This document shows, piece after piece, positions 17,408-26,664 of a stretch of 64,000 nt of DNA. Source of the stretch: Arthrobacter sp. PsM3 (GTDB lineage Bacteria > Actinomycetota > Actinomycetes > Actinomycetales > Micrococcaceae); contig NZ_JARUXE010000017.1 of the NCBI RefSeq assembly GCF_030433895.1, positions 30,478 through 94,477 of the forward strand. Reading direction: 5' to 3'. The position numbers and the translations under genes are program-made. Within the stretch, counting starts at the first letter, position 1. Every line of letters starts with the position of its first letter. The notes under the pieces are model-generated. The model ran no database searches and was not told the DNA's origin. It was given only the letters and a program-made list of their open reading frames with translations.

Positions 17408-20091
17408 TGGTGGATCAGCCCTCGGGCGGCGTATATCCGGAATATTGGGAAGCCGATGTTGTCCTGCGTGACGGCGGGACGGCTCATCTGCGCCCGATCC
17501 ACCCCTCCGACGCGGACGCGGTCCAGGCCTTTCACGTGGGGCAGTCGCAGAAGTCCATCTACATGCGGTTCTTCGCGTTCAAGTCCAAACTCTCCGCCAA
17601 GGAGCTCAAACGCTTCACCGAGGTGGACTACAAGGACCGGGTGGCCCTCGTGATCACCATCGGCGGGGAGATCATGGGCATCGGCCGCTACGACCGGCTC
17701 GATGATCCCGAGGAAGCGGAAGTCGCGTTCAACATCTCCGACGCGCACCAGGGCCGCGGTATCGGGTCCATCCTGCTCGAACACCTCGCCGCAGCCGCCC
17801 GCGAAAACGGCATCCGGAAGTTTAGCGCGGAGGTCCTGCCGGAAAACCGCAAGATGCTGATGGTCTTCTCCGACGCCGGCTACGACGTCAAACGGCACTT
17901 CGACGACGGCGTGGTCAGCCTCGAATTCAACATCGACCCCACGGACAAGTCCCGCGCTGTGATGGAGTCCCGGGAACACCGCGCCGAGGCGCGCAGCATC
18001 CAGGAACTGCTCGCCCCGTCCTCCGTGGCAGTGATCGGGGCCAGCCGCAAATGGGGCACCGTGGGCTACCAGCTGCTGGAACATATCATCGAGGGCGGCT
18101 TCACCGGCCCGGTCTACGCGATCAACCCGGAGGCCTTCGAGCTCGCCGGCATGCTTTCCTTCGCCCGGCTCTCCGAGGTGCCCGGGCCGGTCAAACTCGC
18201 CATCATCGCCGTCCCGTACGCCGAGGTCCCCAAAGTGGTGGAGGAGTGCGGTGCCGCCGGAGTCAAGGGGATCGTGGTGGCCACCGCCGGGTACGCGGAC
18301 GACGGCGAACGCGGCCTGGCCCGGCAGCGCGAACTCGTCCGGCAGGCCCGCGCCAACGGCATGCGCGTGATCGGCCCCGCTTCGCTGGGCATCATGAACA
18401 CCAACCCGGCCGTGTCCCTCAACGCCTCCATGGCGCCCTCGCTGGGCCGCCGCGGCGGCCTGGGCCTGTTCAGCCAGTCGGCCGCGATTGGTGTCTCCCT
18501 CTACGCGGCCTCCAGCCGGCGCCGCGTCGGGATCTCCACTTTCCTCTCGGCCGGCAACCGCGCCGACGTCTCCGGCAACGACATGATGCAGTTCTGGGAG
18601 GACGACGCCGACACCACCGCCGTCGGGCTCTACCTGGAGTCGATCGGCAACCCGCGCAAGTTCTCCCGCCTGGCCCGGCGCCTGGCCCGGACCAAGCCGG
18701 TCATCGTGGCGAAGTCCGACGCGCTCGGTCTGCCTCCCGGCCACGCTGTGCGCACCACCCAGGCCCCGCCGGAGGCCGTCGATGCAATGATGCGCCAGGC
18801 CGGCGTGATCCGCGTCGAGACCATCGAGCAGCTCATGGATGTTGCCCAGATTGTCTCCAGCCAGCCCCTGCCGAAAGGCCCGGGGATCGCCGTGTTCAGC
18901 AACTCCCGGGCACTCGGCAAGGTCGTCGCGGACAGTGCGGCCGTGCAGGGGCTCGGTGTGGACCGGATCGTCACCGACGTCGACCTCGACGCCGGGATGT
19001 CGCTGGCGCTGCCGGCGCTGCGGCACCGCCTGCAGGAAGTCCTCACCGCGGACACCGTGCACGCCGTGGTGGTCGCGCTGCTGCCCGCCCACGGACTCAC
19101 GGTGGAAAAAATCGCCGGGGTCCTGGCCGAATGTTCGGTCGCGGCCGGCAAGCCCGTTGTGGCGGCGTTCAGCGGACTTCTGGACCCTTCGATCTATGTG
19201 GAAGGAATGGTGGGCGACGAGGCAGGCGCAGCGGTCGTTCCCTGCTACTCCAACCCCGGAGCTGCAGTGGCCGCGCTCGGTGCCGTGGTCCGCTACGCCC
19301 AGTGGCTGAACCGCGACCAGGGCTTCTTTGTCGAACCCGAGGGGTGCGACCCGGACGGCACCCACGAGGAGCTGGAACGCCTGCTGGACAAGGTCGGCGG
19401 CGAACAACTCGTCCGGCTGGACCCGGACACGGCTGCGCGCCTGCTGGCCCGCTACGGCATCGGGGTGGTCCCCTCCGTCGGCTTTGAAACCGCCGAACAG
19501 GCCGTCGCCGCCGCGGACCGGCTGGGCTGGCCGGTGGCGCTGAAGACCACCGACCCGGCGCTGCGGCACCGCCTGGACCTCGGCGGGGTGCGCCTGGACA
19601 TCCAGGATGCAGAGTCGCTGCGGCGGAATGTGCTGGAAATGCGCAAGTCCCTGGAACGCTACGGCTCCCCGTCGCTGGAAGTGCAGTCGATGGCGCCGGT
19701 GGGCCAGGCCTGCACTTTCCGCGCCGTCGAGGACCCGCTGCTGGGCCCGGTGATTTCCTTCGGCCTGGCCGGCGACGCGGTCAACCTGCTGGACGACTGG
19801 GCCCACCGGGTGCCCCCGCTCTCCGGTCCGGACCTGCATGACTTCATCCGGGCGCCCCGGGCCTCCCGGAAACTCTTCGGCTACCAGGGCCTGCCGGCCG
19901 TGGATGCCAGGGCGCTGGAGGACCTTGCCGCCCGGCTGACCCGGCTCAAGGACAACCACCCGGAAATCGCCCTCGTCGACTTCAACCCCGTGCTCGCCGG
20001 GCCGGAGGGGGCATCCATCCTCGCAGCCGATGTCCGGATCGCCAACGCCGCGCAGCGCACCGACAGTGCCCGGCGCGCCATGCGCAGCTGA
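17407..20091 (+). CDS. GNAT acetyltransferase fused to ADP-forming acyl-CoA ligase (Pat-type)
   Basis: 894 residues in the order GNAT (about 20-180), CoA-binding Rossmann domain (about 195-300), succinyl-CoA-ligase-like domain (about 330-640) and ATP-grasp (about 670-885). The GNAT acetyl-CoA loop is HQGRGIGSILLEHL near 118. SSVAVIGASRKWGTVG near 205 is the CoA-binding start and VKGIVVATAGY follows. Relatives acetylate lysines of acyl-CoA synthetases (Pat) and may sense acyl-CoA through the ligase-like part. Putting GNAT first is the usual actinobacterial order. Whether the ligase half is catalytic cannot be told by eye. Divergent from the topoisomerase gene. Confidence 0.9.
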   Translation: MVDQPSGGVYPEYWEADVVLRDGGTAHLRPIHPSDADAVQAFHVGQSQKSIYMRFFAFKSKLSAKELKRFTEVDYKDRVALVITIGGEIMGIGRYDRLDDPEEAEVAFNISDAHQGRGIGSILLEHLAAAARENGIRKFSAEVLPENRKMLMVFSDAGYDVKRHFDDGVVSLEFNIDPTDKSRAVMESREHRAEARSIQELLAPSSVAVIGASRKWGTVGYQLLEHIIEGGFTGPVYAINPEAFELAGMLSFARLSEVPGPVKLAIIAVPYAEVPKVVEECGAAGVKGIVVATAGYADDGERGLARQRELVRQARANGMRVIGPASLGIMNTNPAVSLNASMAPSLGRRGGLGLFSQSAAIGVSLYAASSRRRVGISTFLSAGNRADVSGNDMMQFWEDDADTTAVGLYLESIGNPRKFSRLARRLARTKPVIVAKSDALGLPPGHAVRTTQAPPEAVDAMMRQAGVIRVETIEQLMDVAQIVSSQPLPKGPGIAVFSNSRALGKVVADSAAVQGLGVDRIVTDVDLDAGMSLALPALRHRLQEVLTADTVHAVVVALLPAHGLTVEKIAGVLAECSVAAGKPVVAAFSGLLDPSIYVEGMVGDEAGAAVVPCYSNPGAAVAALGAVVRYAQWLNRDQGFFVEPEGCDPDGTHEELERLLDKVGGEQLVRLDPDTAARLLARYGIGVVPSVGFETAEQAVAAADRLGWPVALKTTDPALRHRLDLGGVRLDIQDAESLRRNVLEMRKSLERYGSPSLEVQSMAPVGQACTFRAVEDPLLGPVISFGLAGDAVNLLDDWAHRVPPLSGPDLHDFIRAPRASRKLFGYQGLPAVDARALEDLAARLTRLKDNHPEIALVDFNPVLAGPEGASILAADVRIANAAQRTDSARRAMRS

Positions 20092-20187
20092 GGGCCCGGG
20101 GACGGCAGGGCGTCGGCCGCACCGCGCGGCCGCACCGCGCGGCCGGCAAGTTAGCATGTCCCCAGCCGATCTGTGAAAATGGAGACC

Positions 20188-20931
20188 ATGAGCTTTCAGT
20201 CTCCGACATCCAAGCCCCAGGCGACCGTCTCCGGACACCCGGGGGCGCACCATCACGGCCTGCATGACCACAGTGCGCAGGGTCAAAGCCTGGAAGGGGC
20301 CCTCCAGCAGGCCGGTTTCTACCCCCGGCTGGTGGCGGACGTCGTCGCCGATGCCCTCGACGGGCGCGACTGCGTGGCCCATCTGGTGCACCTTGAGACG
20401 CACTTCGACCGCGCCGAGGTCCGCCGCCACATCACGGTGCTGGTCCTCACCGAGGACATGCTCGTCATCACCCACGTGGATGACCAGCAGCTTGACGAGG
20501 CAGGGGAGCAGACCGTCGCGCAGGTCTCCACCGAATCCGTCCCGGTCACGCAGATCCGCTCCGTGGTCCTCAGCTACGTGTACGCGCAGCCCCAGGAATA
20601 CAAATCGTCCGATCCGGTCCGTGAGCTGACCCTGTCCATCGCCTGGTCCGGCGGCCAGCGCCTTGACATGGGGCCGGCCAGCTGCGGCGACCCGCAGTGC
20701 GAGGCAGACCACGGGTACAGCGGCACGATTGCGCAGGAGGACATTGTGATCCGGATCAGCGCCGAAGCCGACGGACTGCAGGCCGTCCAGGACGCCAAGT
20801 TGTTCGCCCGTGCCCTCCGCGCCGTGAACACCGGATCCTCCGCGCCGGTGCCGCATACCGGCCCCGGGCTTCCGCCGCGCCCGCGGATGGGTGTCTTCGG
20901 AACCCGCGCCAGCCGCGGCCACCAGCGCTGA
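20188..20931 (+). CDS. DUF5998 family protein
   Basis: Conserved actinobacterial protein of unknown role, 247 residues from ATG 20188 (ATG 20179 and GTG 20173 are in frame and cannot be excluded; GGAG sits very close to 20188). A His-rich N-terminal tail (HPGAHHHGLHDHS) precedes the conserved core: LQQAGFYPRLVADVVADAL, the mixed strand region ITVLVLTEDMLVITHVDD, and a GDPQCEADHGYSG segment with one cysteine. No membrane segment or signal peptide. It ends 1 bp before the phosphatase-fold gene, a pairing that suggests a shared pathway. Confidence 0.78.
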   Translation: MSFQSPTSKPQATVSGHPGAHHHGLHDHSAQGQSLEGALQQAGFYPRLVADVVADALDGRDCVAHLVHLETHFDRAEVRRHITVLVLTEDMLVITHVDDQQLDEAGEQTVAQVSTESVPVTQIRSVVLSYVYAQPQEYKSSDPVRELTLSIAWSGGQRLDMGPASCGDPQCEADHGYSGTIAQEDIVIRISAEADGLQAVQDAKLFARALRAVNTGSSAPVPHTGPGLPPRPRMGVFGTRASRGHQR

Positions 20932-20932
20932 G

Positions 20933-22159
20933 ATGACGTCTGTCCGCGTGCCCGAAGCCCTGCCCTCCGCCCCGGCCCTCCCGCAGAACCTGCCGGTGGC
21001 CCCGGCTTTCGGAGACCGCTCCATCGCCGAGGTGCTGACAAGTGCCGCGGCCAGCCTGGGGGTTCCGGGCTTTGAGAACCGGCTGAACCTGCCTGCGGCC
21101 AAGCGCGTCTGCGTTGTCCTGGCCGACGGGCTGGGCCGGAACCTGCTGAAGCAGAAGTCGGCGCACACCCCGTTCCTGCGCGCCGTGATGCAGTCCGGTC
21201 AGGGGCGGGTGCCGGTGTCGCTGGACTCCGCTTTTCCCTCCACCACGGCAGCGTCGCTGGCCAGTTTCGGCACGGGACTCCCGGCCGGGCAGCACGGCAT
21301 GGTGGGCTATGACGTGCTGGACCCCGGCCAGGACCGGGTGGTCAATATGCTCGGCGGCTGGGACGCCGGTGTGGATCCGCAGCTGTGGCAGCCGTTCCCC
21401 ACCGTGTTCGAGCGGGCCGCGGAGCACGTCGACGTCTCCACGGTCGGCCTCCCGCAGTTCAGCGACTCCGCGATGACCCGGGCTGCGCTCCGCGGCGGCC
21501 GCTACGTCACGGCGACCACCTCCCACGCCCGGACCGCCGCCGCCGCCGAGGCGATGGCCGGTGCGGGACGCGCACTGATGTACTTCTACGTCAACGAACT
21601 GGACAAGGCCGGCCACCGGCACGGCTGCCAGTCTCCGCAGTGGGAGCACCAGCTCGAGGAACTTGATGCCACCGTCAAACGGCTCAGCGCCACCCTGCCG
21701 GCGGGCACCACCATCCTGCTCACCGCGGACCACGGCATGCTCGATGTGCCGGTATCCCAGCGGATCGACTACTCGGCCGACCCGGACCTCGTTGCCGGTG
21801 TCCGCCACACAGCGGGCGAACCGCGAATGGTTCACCTCTACCTGGACGCATCAGAGGGGGATGCCGGCCGCGCCCGGCTGATTGCGGCCTGGCGCGCGCG
21901 CTTTGGCGACCGGATCTGGGCGTTCACCCGGGAGGAAGCCACCGCCGCGGGGTTCTTCGGTGCGGTCCGGGCTGAGGTCGGCCCGCGGATTGGCGACGTG
22001 ATGATCGCCGCCCGGGACGCCGTGGCGTTCTACGACACCCGGCGTGCCCGGCCGACAGCCCTTGAAGTGGTGGGCCAGCACGGTTCGCTGACGAAAGCCG
22101 AACGCGAAGTCCCGCTGCTGTGCTTCCAGGCCGACGGAAAAAGGGCCCCCCGCGCCTGA
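20933..22159 (+). CDS. Alkaline phosphatase-superfamily phosphodiesterase/nucleotide pyrophosphatase
   Basis: 408 residues with the metal-site blocks of the type I phosphodiesterase group: VVLADGLGRN near 60 (first Asp), FPSTTAAS near 100 (nucleophile Thr), ELDKAGHRHG near 223 (Asp/His), TADHGM near 265 (Asp/His) and VGQHGS near 382 (His). All metal ligands appear to be present. No signal peptide, so likely cytoplasmic. The ATG lies 1 bp after the DUF5998 stop, so the two are translated together. The substrate is unknown; release of a nucleotide or phosphodiester is expected. Confidence 0.85.
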   Translation: MTSVRVPEALPSAPALPQNLPVAPAFGDRSIAEVLTSAAASLGVPGFENRLNLPAAKRVCVVLADGLGRNLLKQKSAHTPFLRAVMQSGQGRVPVSLDSAFPSTTAASLASFGTGLPAGQHGMVGYDVLDPGQDRVVNMLGGWDAGVDPQLWQPFPTVFERAAEHVDVSTVGLPQFSDSAMTRAALRGGRYVTATTSHARTAAAAEAMAGAGRALMYFYVNELDKAGHRHGCQSPQWEHQLEELDATVKRLSATLPAGTTILLTADHGMLDVPVSQRIDYSADPDLVAGVRHTAGEPRMVHLYLDASEGDAGRARLIAAWRARFGDRIWAFTREEATAAGFFGAVRAEVGPRIGDVMIAARDAVAFYDTRRARPTALEVVGQHGSLTKAEREVPLLCFQADGKRAPRA

Positions 22160-22196
22160 CTGCGCGTGAAGGACCCTGACCCGTGCGGGGCTTCGG

Positions 22197-23549
22197 TCAG
22201 TCCCCCCGGGCTCCGAAGACGATGTCATCCCAGCTCGGAATGCTGGAACGCTTCGGCTTCGCCGGCTGGCGCTCCGGCTGCTCCGCGTCACGCTCTTCCG
22301 GGGCCGTGGCCGCGGATTCACGCTGCTGGCGCCGGGAGGTCCCGCCGCCCAGGAGTTCGTCCAGCCCCGGGCTGGACGTCGGCCCCTGCTGGCCGGCCGG
22401 CCGCACCTGCGACGCCACGATGGTAATTTCCCGCGTGTCGGTGCTGACTCCGTCGTGCAGTTTCAGGGCGTCGTCCGGCTGGTCCTGATGACGGGGCGCC
22501 AGGGTGAGACGGGACATGATCGAGGGCCTGCCGTCTCGGCGGCGTTCCCAGGGATCCGTGGCCGGCCGGGGTTCGGTGCCCGCTGCGGGAGCCTCGGCAG
22601 GCACCGGTTCGGACGGACCCGATCCGGGCTCAGCGGCATCCGGCTCGGCCGGCACATCGGAGGGCCGCGGGTGGGCCGCGGGAACGCCGTTGGTCAGGAG
22701 CACTGCGAGGGCGTCGTCGGCGTCCTCGTCCACGCCGAGGCGTTGTCCGCGGCGGGAGCGCAGCATGTCGAGCAGCCCGTCGGATTCCTGTTCCTGCTTC
22801 AGCTGGAGCTGCTGGACCACCTGGAGCTGGGCGGTTGCGGTGCGCGCGGCGGCATCGGCGTCGGTCTCAAAATCAAAGGGCCGGTCGGAGACGGCGGTGA
22901 GCCGGCGGGCCGGGACGGGACCGTCGAGGGGCTCGAGTTCGCTGAGCTGCTGCGCCCAGCGGTTGGCGTTCTGCAGGGATTTGCGCGACGGGCTGAACGT
23001 CCACATGGCCGGCGGTTCCTCGCCGATACCGGCCGGGCCGCCGGGCGCCGCTTCGAAGCGCGCCACCACGTTCCAGCTTCCGTCCGGCCGCCGCCAGGAG
23101 TCCCACTCCACGGTGGAGGCTTCAATGCCGTGTGCGCTGAGCCGGTGGGCCACCATCTCGCCGAGCGATGCCGGCTGGTCACCGAAGGCCGAACGGTAAA
23201 CGTCGTGTCCGGGGGCCGGGGAGGCCACTTCCACCCTGCGGGCCTGCTGGGCGACGTACTCGCGCTCGGCGAGCACCGGACCCTCATAGCGCTGGACTTT
23301 CGCGAGCGGAATTCCGGAGAGCTCCGCCACCTCTGCCGCCGTCGAGCCGCTGCGGATCCGCGCCTGGATATCGCGCGGAGACATCGCAATGGGTGCGGCA
23401 CCCGCCCCGGACACGGCTTTGGCCGGAGTCCGGCTGGCTGCCGCCCGAAGCGCTTCATCGATTGGCAGCTGGAACATCTCGCCGCCGGCGCCGCTCAACA
23501 GGAGATGCTCCCCGTCGTCGTGGACGCCTACAAGCCGTAGATCCTGCAT
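22197..23549 (-). CDS. sepH: Septation protein SepH
   Basis: Actinobacterial cell-division protein that binds FtsZ and promotes its assembly (DUF3071 core). 450 residues from ATG 23549, which has a GGAGGA box 5 nt upstream. The N-terminal MQDLRLVGVHDDGEHLLL and the helix-turn-helix AEVAELSGIPLAKVQRYEGPVLAEREYVAQQA are family hallmarks (about 1-115). A middle domain (to about 215) and a long low-complexity Pro/Glu/Ala tail follow, ending in RSSIPSWDDIVFG, a short conserved tip. Acts at the septum. Confidence 0.92.
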   Translation of the reverse strand: MQDLRLVGVHDDGEHLLLSGAGGEMFQLPIDEALRAAASRTPAKAVSGAGAAPIAMSPRDIQARIRSGSTAAEVAELSGIPLAKVQRYEGPVLAEREYVAQQARRVEVASPAPGHDVYRSAFGDQPASLGEMVAHRLSAHGIEASTVEWDSWRRPDGSWNVVARFEAAPGGPAGIGEEPPAMWTFSPSRKSLQNANRWAQQLSELEPLDGPVPARRLTAVSDRPFDFETDADAAARTATAQLQVVQQLQLKQEQESDGLLDMLRSRRGQRLGVDEDADDALAVLLTNGVPAAHPRPSDVPAEPDAAEPGSGPSEPVPAEAPAAGTEPRPATDPWERRRDGRPSIMSRLTLAPRHQDQPDDALKLHDGVSTDTREITIVASQVRPAGQQGPTSSPGLDELLGGGTSRRQQRESAATAPEERDAEQPERQPAKPKRSSIPSWDDIVFGARGD

Positions 23550-23904
23550 ACAAATCCTCCACCCTGGCATTACTAACAATCGAAACTCTGCCACTGATGC
23601 GCGCCAATTCCGGTGAGGACGGAGGGCGCGCCGTCATTTTCCGCGAATTTCCGCCGCTTTTCGGCCCACCGCCGGTCAGCCGGCCGCCGGTGCGCCGGAT
23701 GCTCCGGCCGGGACGGGGCGTCAGGGACCGCAGGACTCTGGCGCTCACCGGGCACTTAAGCAAAGATGACCCGACATCGGGCACAAAAACCGCGTGCCCG
23801 GCGTTGACATCGGAGAACCTCTCCCGGGGCCCAGGGCTACAGCCTGGCGGGCCGGCCGGGCCGGGCGATCCAACCGAACGAATGCGGAATGCGAGCAACA
23901 CATC
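23550..23904. other. Divergent promoter region between sepH and the DUF4193 gene, with small dyads
   Basis: No gene seen. CCCGACATCGGG at 23770-23781 is a perfect 12-bp palindrome, and CGGGCAC...GTGCCCG pair across an A-rich loop just after it. TTGACA near 23804 could be a -35 box for the DUF4193 gene but no matching -10 is obvious. The dyads could be an operator or leader hairpins. Confidence 0.4.
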
Positions 23905-24204
23905 ATGGCGACAGATTACGATGCGCCGCGCAAGACTGAAGAGGACCTCAGCGAGGACTCGATTGAGGCGCTGAAAGCGCGGCGTACGGAGAAGCCTTCC
24001 GCGGTGGTCGACGAAGACGAATCAGATCTTGCGGAAGGCTACGAACTCCCCGGCGCGGACTTGTCCGGGGAGGAACTGCTGGTCCGGGTCCTGCCCGCCC
24101 AGGCCGATGAATTCACCTGTGCCTCCTGCTTCCTCGTCCGGCACCGTTCGCAGATTGCCCGCGAAAAGGACGGCCTTAAGTACTGCAAGGACTGCGAGGG
24201 CTAG
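23905..24204 (+). CDS. DUF4193 family small zinc-ribbon-like protein
   Basis: 99 residues, highly conserved in actinobacteria (Rv2699c in M. tuberculosis, from memory). The acidic N-terminal half (MATDYDAPRKTEEDLSEDS) leads to a C-terminal CASC...CKDC pair of CxxC motifs (about 80-98) likely to bind zinc. A similar cysteine layout occurs in RNA-polymerase-associated proteins but no function is proven. It converges with the DUF3093 gene, overlapping 4 bp at the stops. Confidence 0.88.
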   Translation: MATDYDAPRKTEEDLSEDSIEALKARRTEKPSAVVDEDESDLAEGYELPGADLSGEELLVRVLPAQADEFTCASCFLVRHRSQIAREKDGLKYCKDCEG

Positions 24205-24686
24205 GAATTTAGCGCGGCGAGCAGTTCGTCCGGGCGGCGGGTGGACGCGAGCCAGTACGGCGTGCGGTCGGACGGGTCGGTGATCTCTATGCGGACCACC
24301 GGATCGATCCATCCGCGGATGCACATGAAGGCCAGACCGTTGAGGCGGGTGCCGCGCTCCGCCGTCGCTTCTTTGCCCCGGAAGGCCGAGACGGCGCCCA
24401 CGAAACGGCGTTCGATGCTGGCGCGGCCGACGCGCAGCGTGGAACTGGTGACCGTGATGGCCGGGGTCGAGACGACCAGCAGCACGGAGATGATCACGAA
24501 CAGGACGACCGCAGCGATGATCCCCGCGGTGATGCTGATGGGGGCGAAGACCAGGATCCCGGCGCCCGACAGTCCCGCCGACACCAGCCAGATCCAGAAG
24601 TTCGGCCAGAGCTTCTCGTGGTACGTAACGGTGGTGTCGCTGGGGGTGCTGTTGGGGGCAGGCACGGCTGCACTGGATTCGGGCAT
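24201..24686 (-). CDS. DUF3093 family membrane protein
   Basis: 161 residues with two adjacent hydrophobic helices (about 28-72: WIWLVSAGLSGAGILVF and GIIAAVVLFVIISVLLVV) followed by a soluble beta-rich C-terminus containing GWIDPVVRIEITDPSDRTPYWLAST, the family signature. Conserved beside dut in actinobacteria (Rv2698). Function unknown. Divergent from dut. Confidence 0.85.
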   Translation of the reverse strand: MPESSAAVPAPNSTPSDTTVTYHEKLWPNFWIWLVSAGLSGAGILVFAPISITAGIIAAVVLFVIISVLLVVSTPAITVTSSTLRVGRASIERRFVGAVSAFRGKEATAERGTRLNGLAFMCIRGWIDPVVRIEITDPSDRTPYWLASTRRPDELLAALNS

Positions 24687-24792
24687 AAGCCCAGCTTTCC
24701 ACTTTTCCCGGGCTATTTCACCTTGGCGGCCCGGGCGGGCGCCCGCGTCCGGGCCGGCTGGCCGCCGCTAGGCCGATCTTCCCCCCGGGCGT

Positions 24793-24798
24793 TAGAGT
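24793..24798 (+). promoter_or_regulatory. Candidate -10 box for dut
   Basis: TAGAGT fits TANNNT and ends 8 nt before the GTG start at 24807, so the dut message may be leaderless. Confidence 0.4.
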
Positions 24799-24806
24799 GA
24801 GGGACT

Positions 24807-25349
24807 GTGACTGAAGAAACGACCGCAGTGGATGCCGCCCGGGCGGCAGCCCCGGAAACACCGCCAGCAGCAGCCTCGGTGCCGGAATATGGCACGCCCA
24901 CCCTGACGGTGCAGCTGAAAATGCTCGACGACGGCCTGGAGCCGCCGTCGTACGCCCACCCGGGGGACGCCGGCGCCGACCTGCGCGCCCGCGAGGACGT
25001 GGTGCTGGAACCGGGGGAGCGCCGGCTGGTCCCTACCGGTGTTTCGATCGCCCTCCCCGACGGGTTCGTGGCCCTGATCCACCCGCGGTCCGGGCTTGCG
25101 ACCAAGCATGGTCTGACCGTGGTGAACGCCCCCGGCACCGTCGACGCAGGCTACCGCGGCGAAATTGCGGTGACGCTGCTGAATACCGACCGCCAGCACG
25201 CGATTGCACTCAAGCGCGGCGATAGAATTGCTCAAATGGTAATTCAGCGCGTGGAGTACGCGAGATTCCTGCCCGTCCAGGAACTCGGCGGCTCCGTCCG
25301 CGGCGGCGGCGGCTTTGGATCCACCGGCGGTTTCGGCGCGCCGGCCTGA
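24807..25349 (+). CDS. dut: dUTP diphosphatase (trimeric)
   Basis: Hydrolyses dUTP to dUMP and pyrophosphate, preventing uracil incorporation and feeding thymidylate synthesis. 180 residues from GTG 24807; the first 30 or so form an Ala-rich extension. The five dUTPase motifs are intact: AHPGDAGADLRA, HPRSGLATKHGL, VNAPGTVDAGYRGE, RGDRIAQMVIQ and the C-terminal arm RGGGGFGSTGGFG that closes over the active site. Confidence 0.96.
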   Translation: MTEETTAVDAARAAAPETPPAAASVPEYGTPTLTVQLKMLDDGLEPPSYAHPGDAGADLRAREDVVLEPGERRLVPTGVSIALPDGFVALIHPRSGLATKHGLTVVNAPGTVDAGYRGEIAVTLLNTDRQHAIALKRGDRIAQMVIQRVEYARFLPVQELGGSVRGGGGFGSTGGFGAPA

Positions 25350-25517
25350 CCGGCAGCGGGCAGGACCCGCAGTATTTACGCAGGGACTTATGAACAGGAC
25401 CGCTTTGCAGGACGCATCGGCCGACTGCCCTTGCTGCATGAGAGCGCAACAGGCGGCGGCACCACGCGGACGCGGGGCGACGCGGCGGCACGGAATCACA
25501 ACTAAGGAGACAACCCC

Positions 25518-26252
25518 ATGGTTTTTGGGCGTGGCAGGAAAGCCAAGCAGGAACAGCTGACAGAGCCCGGGGAAACCCGGGAGGCAGCAGCCGACGCTGC
25601 CGCCGGTGACTCCGCCGGGACGTCCACCGCAGCCTCCGCCCGTGGCGCTACGGGTCCCTTCGATGTCTCGGAGATCACCGACCAGGACGGCTATGTGGAC
25701 CTCGGTGCGCTGCTGATCGCTCCGGCGGAGGGACTGCAGCTCCGGCTTGAGGTTGAGGAGGCGACGCAGCGCGTCGTGGCCGTCACCATGGACCTGAACG
25801 GCTCAAGCCTCCAGCTCCAGGCGTTCGCGGCTCCCCGCTCCGAGGGCCTGTGGGACGAAATCCGCGAGCAGATCGGCCAGTCGGTCGGCAGCCAGGGCGG
25901 CCAGGTCGAGGAAATCCAGGGCGGTTTCGGCGCCGAGCTGCTCGCCAAGCTCCCGGCCAGTGGCGCCGACGAAAGCCAGGGCTACCGCGTGGCCCGCTTC
26001 ATCGGCGTCGACGGTCCGCGCTGGTTCCTCCGCGGGGTGTTCGGCGGAGAGGCCGCCGTGGACCGCGACGCGGCCGCCGGGCTTGAGGGGCTGTTCCGGC
26101 AGATCGTGGTGGTCCGCGGTGAGAGCCCGATGCCGCCGCGGGACCTGCTGCAGCTCCGCCTTCCCAAGGACAACGCCGCACCCGCCCCGCAGTCGGCCCC
26201 GGACCTCGGGCAGCAGCCCGAACGTGGACCGGAGATTACCCAGATTGGCTGA
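25518..26252 (+). CDS. DUF3710 family protein
   Basis: 244-residue soluble protein conserved downstream of dut in actinobacteria (Rv2696c). Opens MVFGRGRKAKQEQ, a basic N-terminus, then the conserved region GPFDVSEITDQDGYVDLGALLI and GYRVARFIGVDGPRWFLRGVFGG. AAGGAG box before the ATG. The stop overlaps the start of the OB-fold gene by 8 bp, so the two are coupled. Function unknown. Confidence 0.87.
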   Translation: MVFGRGRKAKQEQLTEPGETREAAADAAAGDSAGTSTAASARGATGPFDVSEITDQDGYVDLGALLIAPAEGLQLRLEVEEATQRVVAVTMDLNGSSLQLQAFAAPRSEGLWDEIREQIGQSVGSQGGQVEEIQGGFGAELLAKLPASGADESQGYRVARFIGVDGPRWFLRGVFGGEAAVDRDAAAGLEGLFRQIVVVRGESPMPPRDLLQLRLPKDNAAPAPQSAPDLGQQPERGPEITQIG

Positions 26253-26664
26253 TGCCCCCCGCCTGGATCCGTCCGCCTCTGTCTCCGTGCGGGGGTTGCC
26301 GGTCCGCGGCCGCGTCCTGTGCCACGGCTACATCGAGGCGGTCACCTACGCGCCGGCGAGCCATGTCGCGGCCTTCACCGCGATTGTTGTGGACCACAAC
26401 GCGCCCCCGGTCAGGACCCGCGGTGCCCGTGCAGTCCCGGCAGTAACCGACACGGCAGCCGCCGCCGCGCCTGCGGGCGCCCGGCGGCAGCGGCCCGGGA
26501 CCCCCACGGACCGGCTCCGGGTGGTCTGGCTGGGACGGCGCCGCATCCCCGGGATCGACGCCGGTACGGAACTCCGGCTGCAGGGCATGGTCACCGTCCG
26601 CGACGGCCTGCCGACCATGTTCAACCCCCGCTACGAAATACTCTCCCGCCAGGAGGAGCAATGA
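26245..26664 (+). CDS. OB-fold nucleic-acid-binding protein (Rv2694c-like)
   Basis: 139 residues from TTG 26245 (MADAPRLDPS), overlapping the DUF3710 gene by 8 bp; GTG 26287 is an alternative start. Beta-strands flank a variable Ala/Pro-rich loop: RGRVLCHGYIEAVTYA, FTAIVVDHN, RLRVVWLGRRRIPGIDAGTELRLQGMVTV and PTMFNPRYEIL, the pattern of a single OB fold like those in RecG or tRNA synthetases. Likely binds RNA or DNA. Last codons overlap the DUF3159 start by 4 bp. Confidence 0.8.
   Translation: MADAPRLDPSASVSVRGLPVRGRVLCHGYIEAVTYAPASHVAAFTAIVVDHNAPPVRTRGARAVPAVTDTAAAAAPAGARRQRPGTPTDRLRVVWLGRRRIPGIDAGTELRLQGMVTVRDGLPTMFNPRYEILSRQEEQ

Noticed and set aside
17176..21168. 1330-codon open frame on the minus strand
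   Set aside because: It is the antisense shadow of the GNAT/ligase, DUF5998 and phosphodiesterase genes. Composition is His/Gly/Arg-rich without any domain, as expected for high-GC opposite strands.
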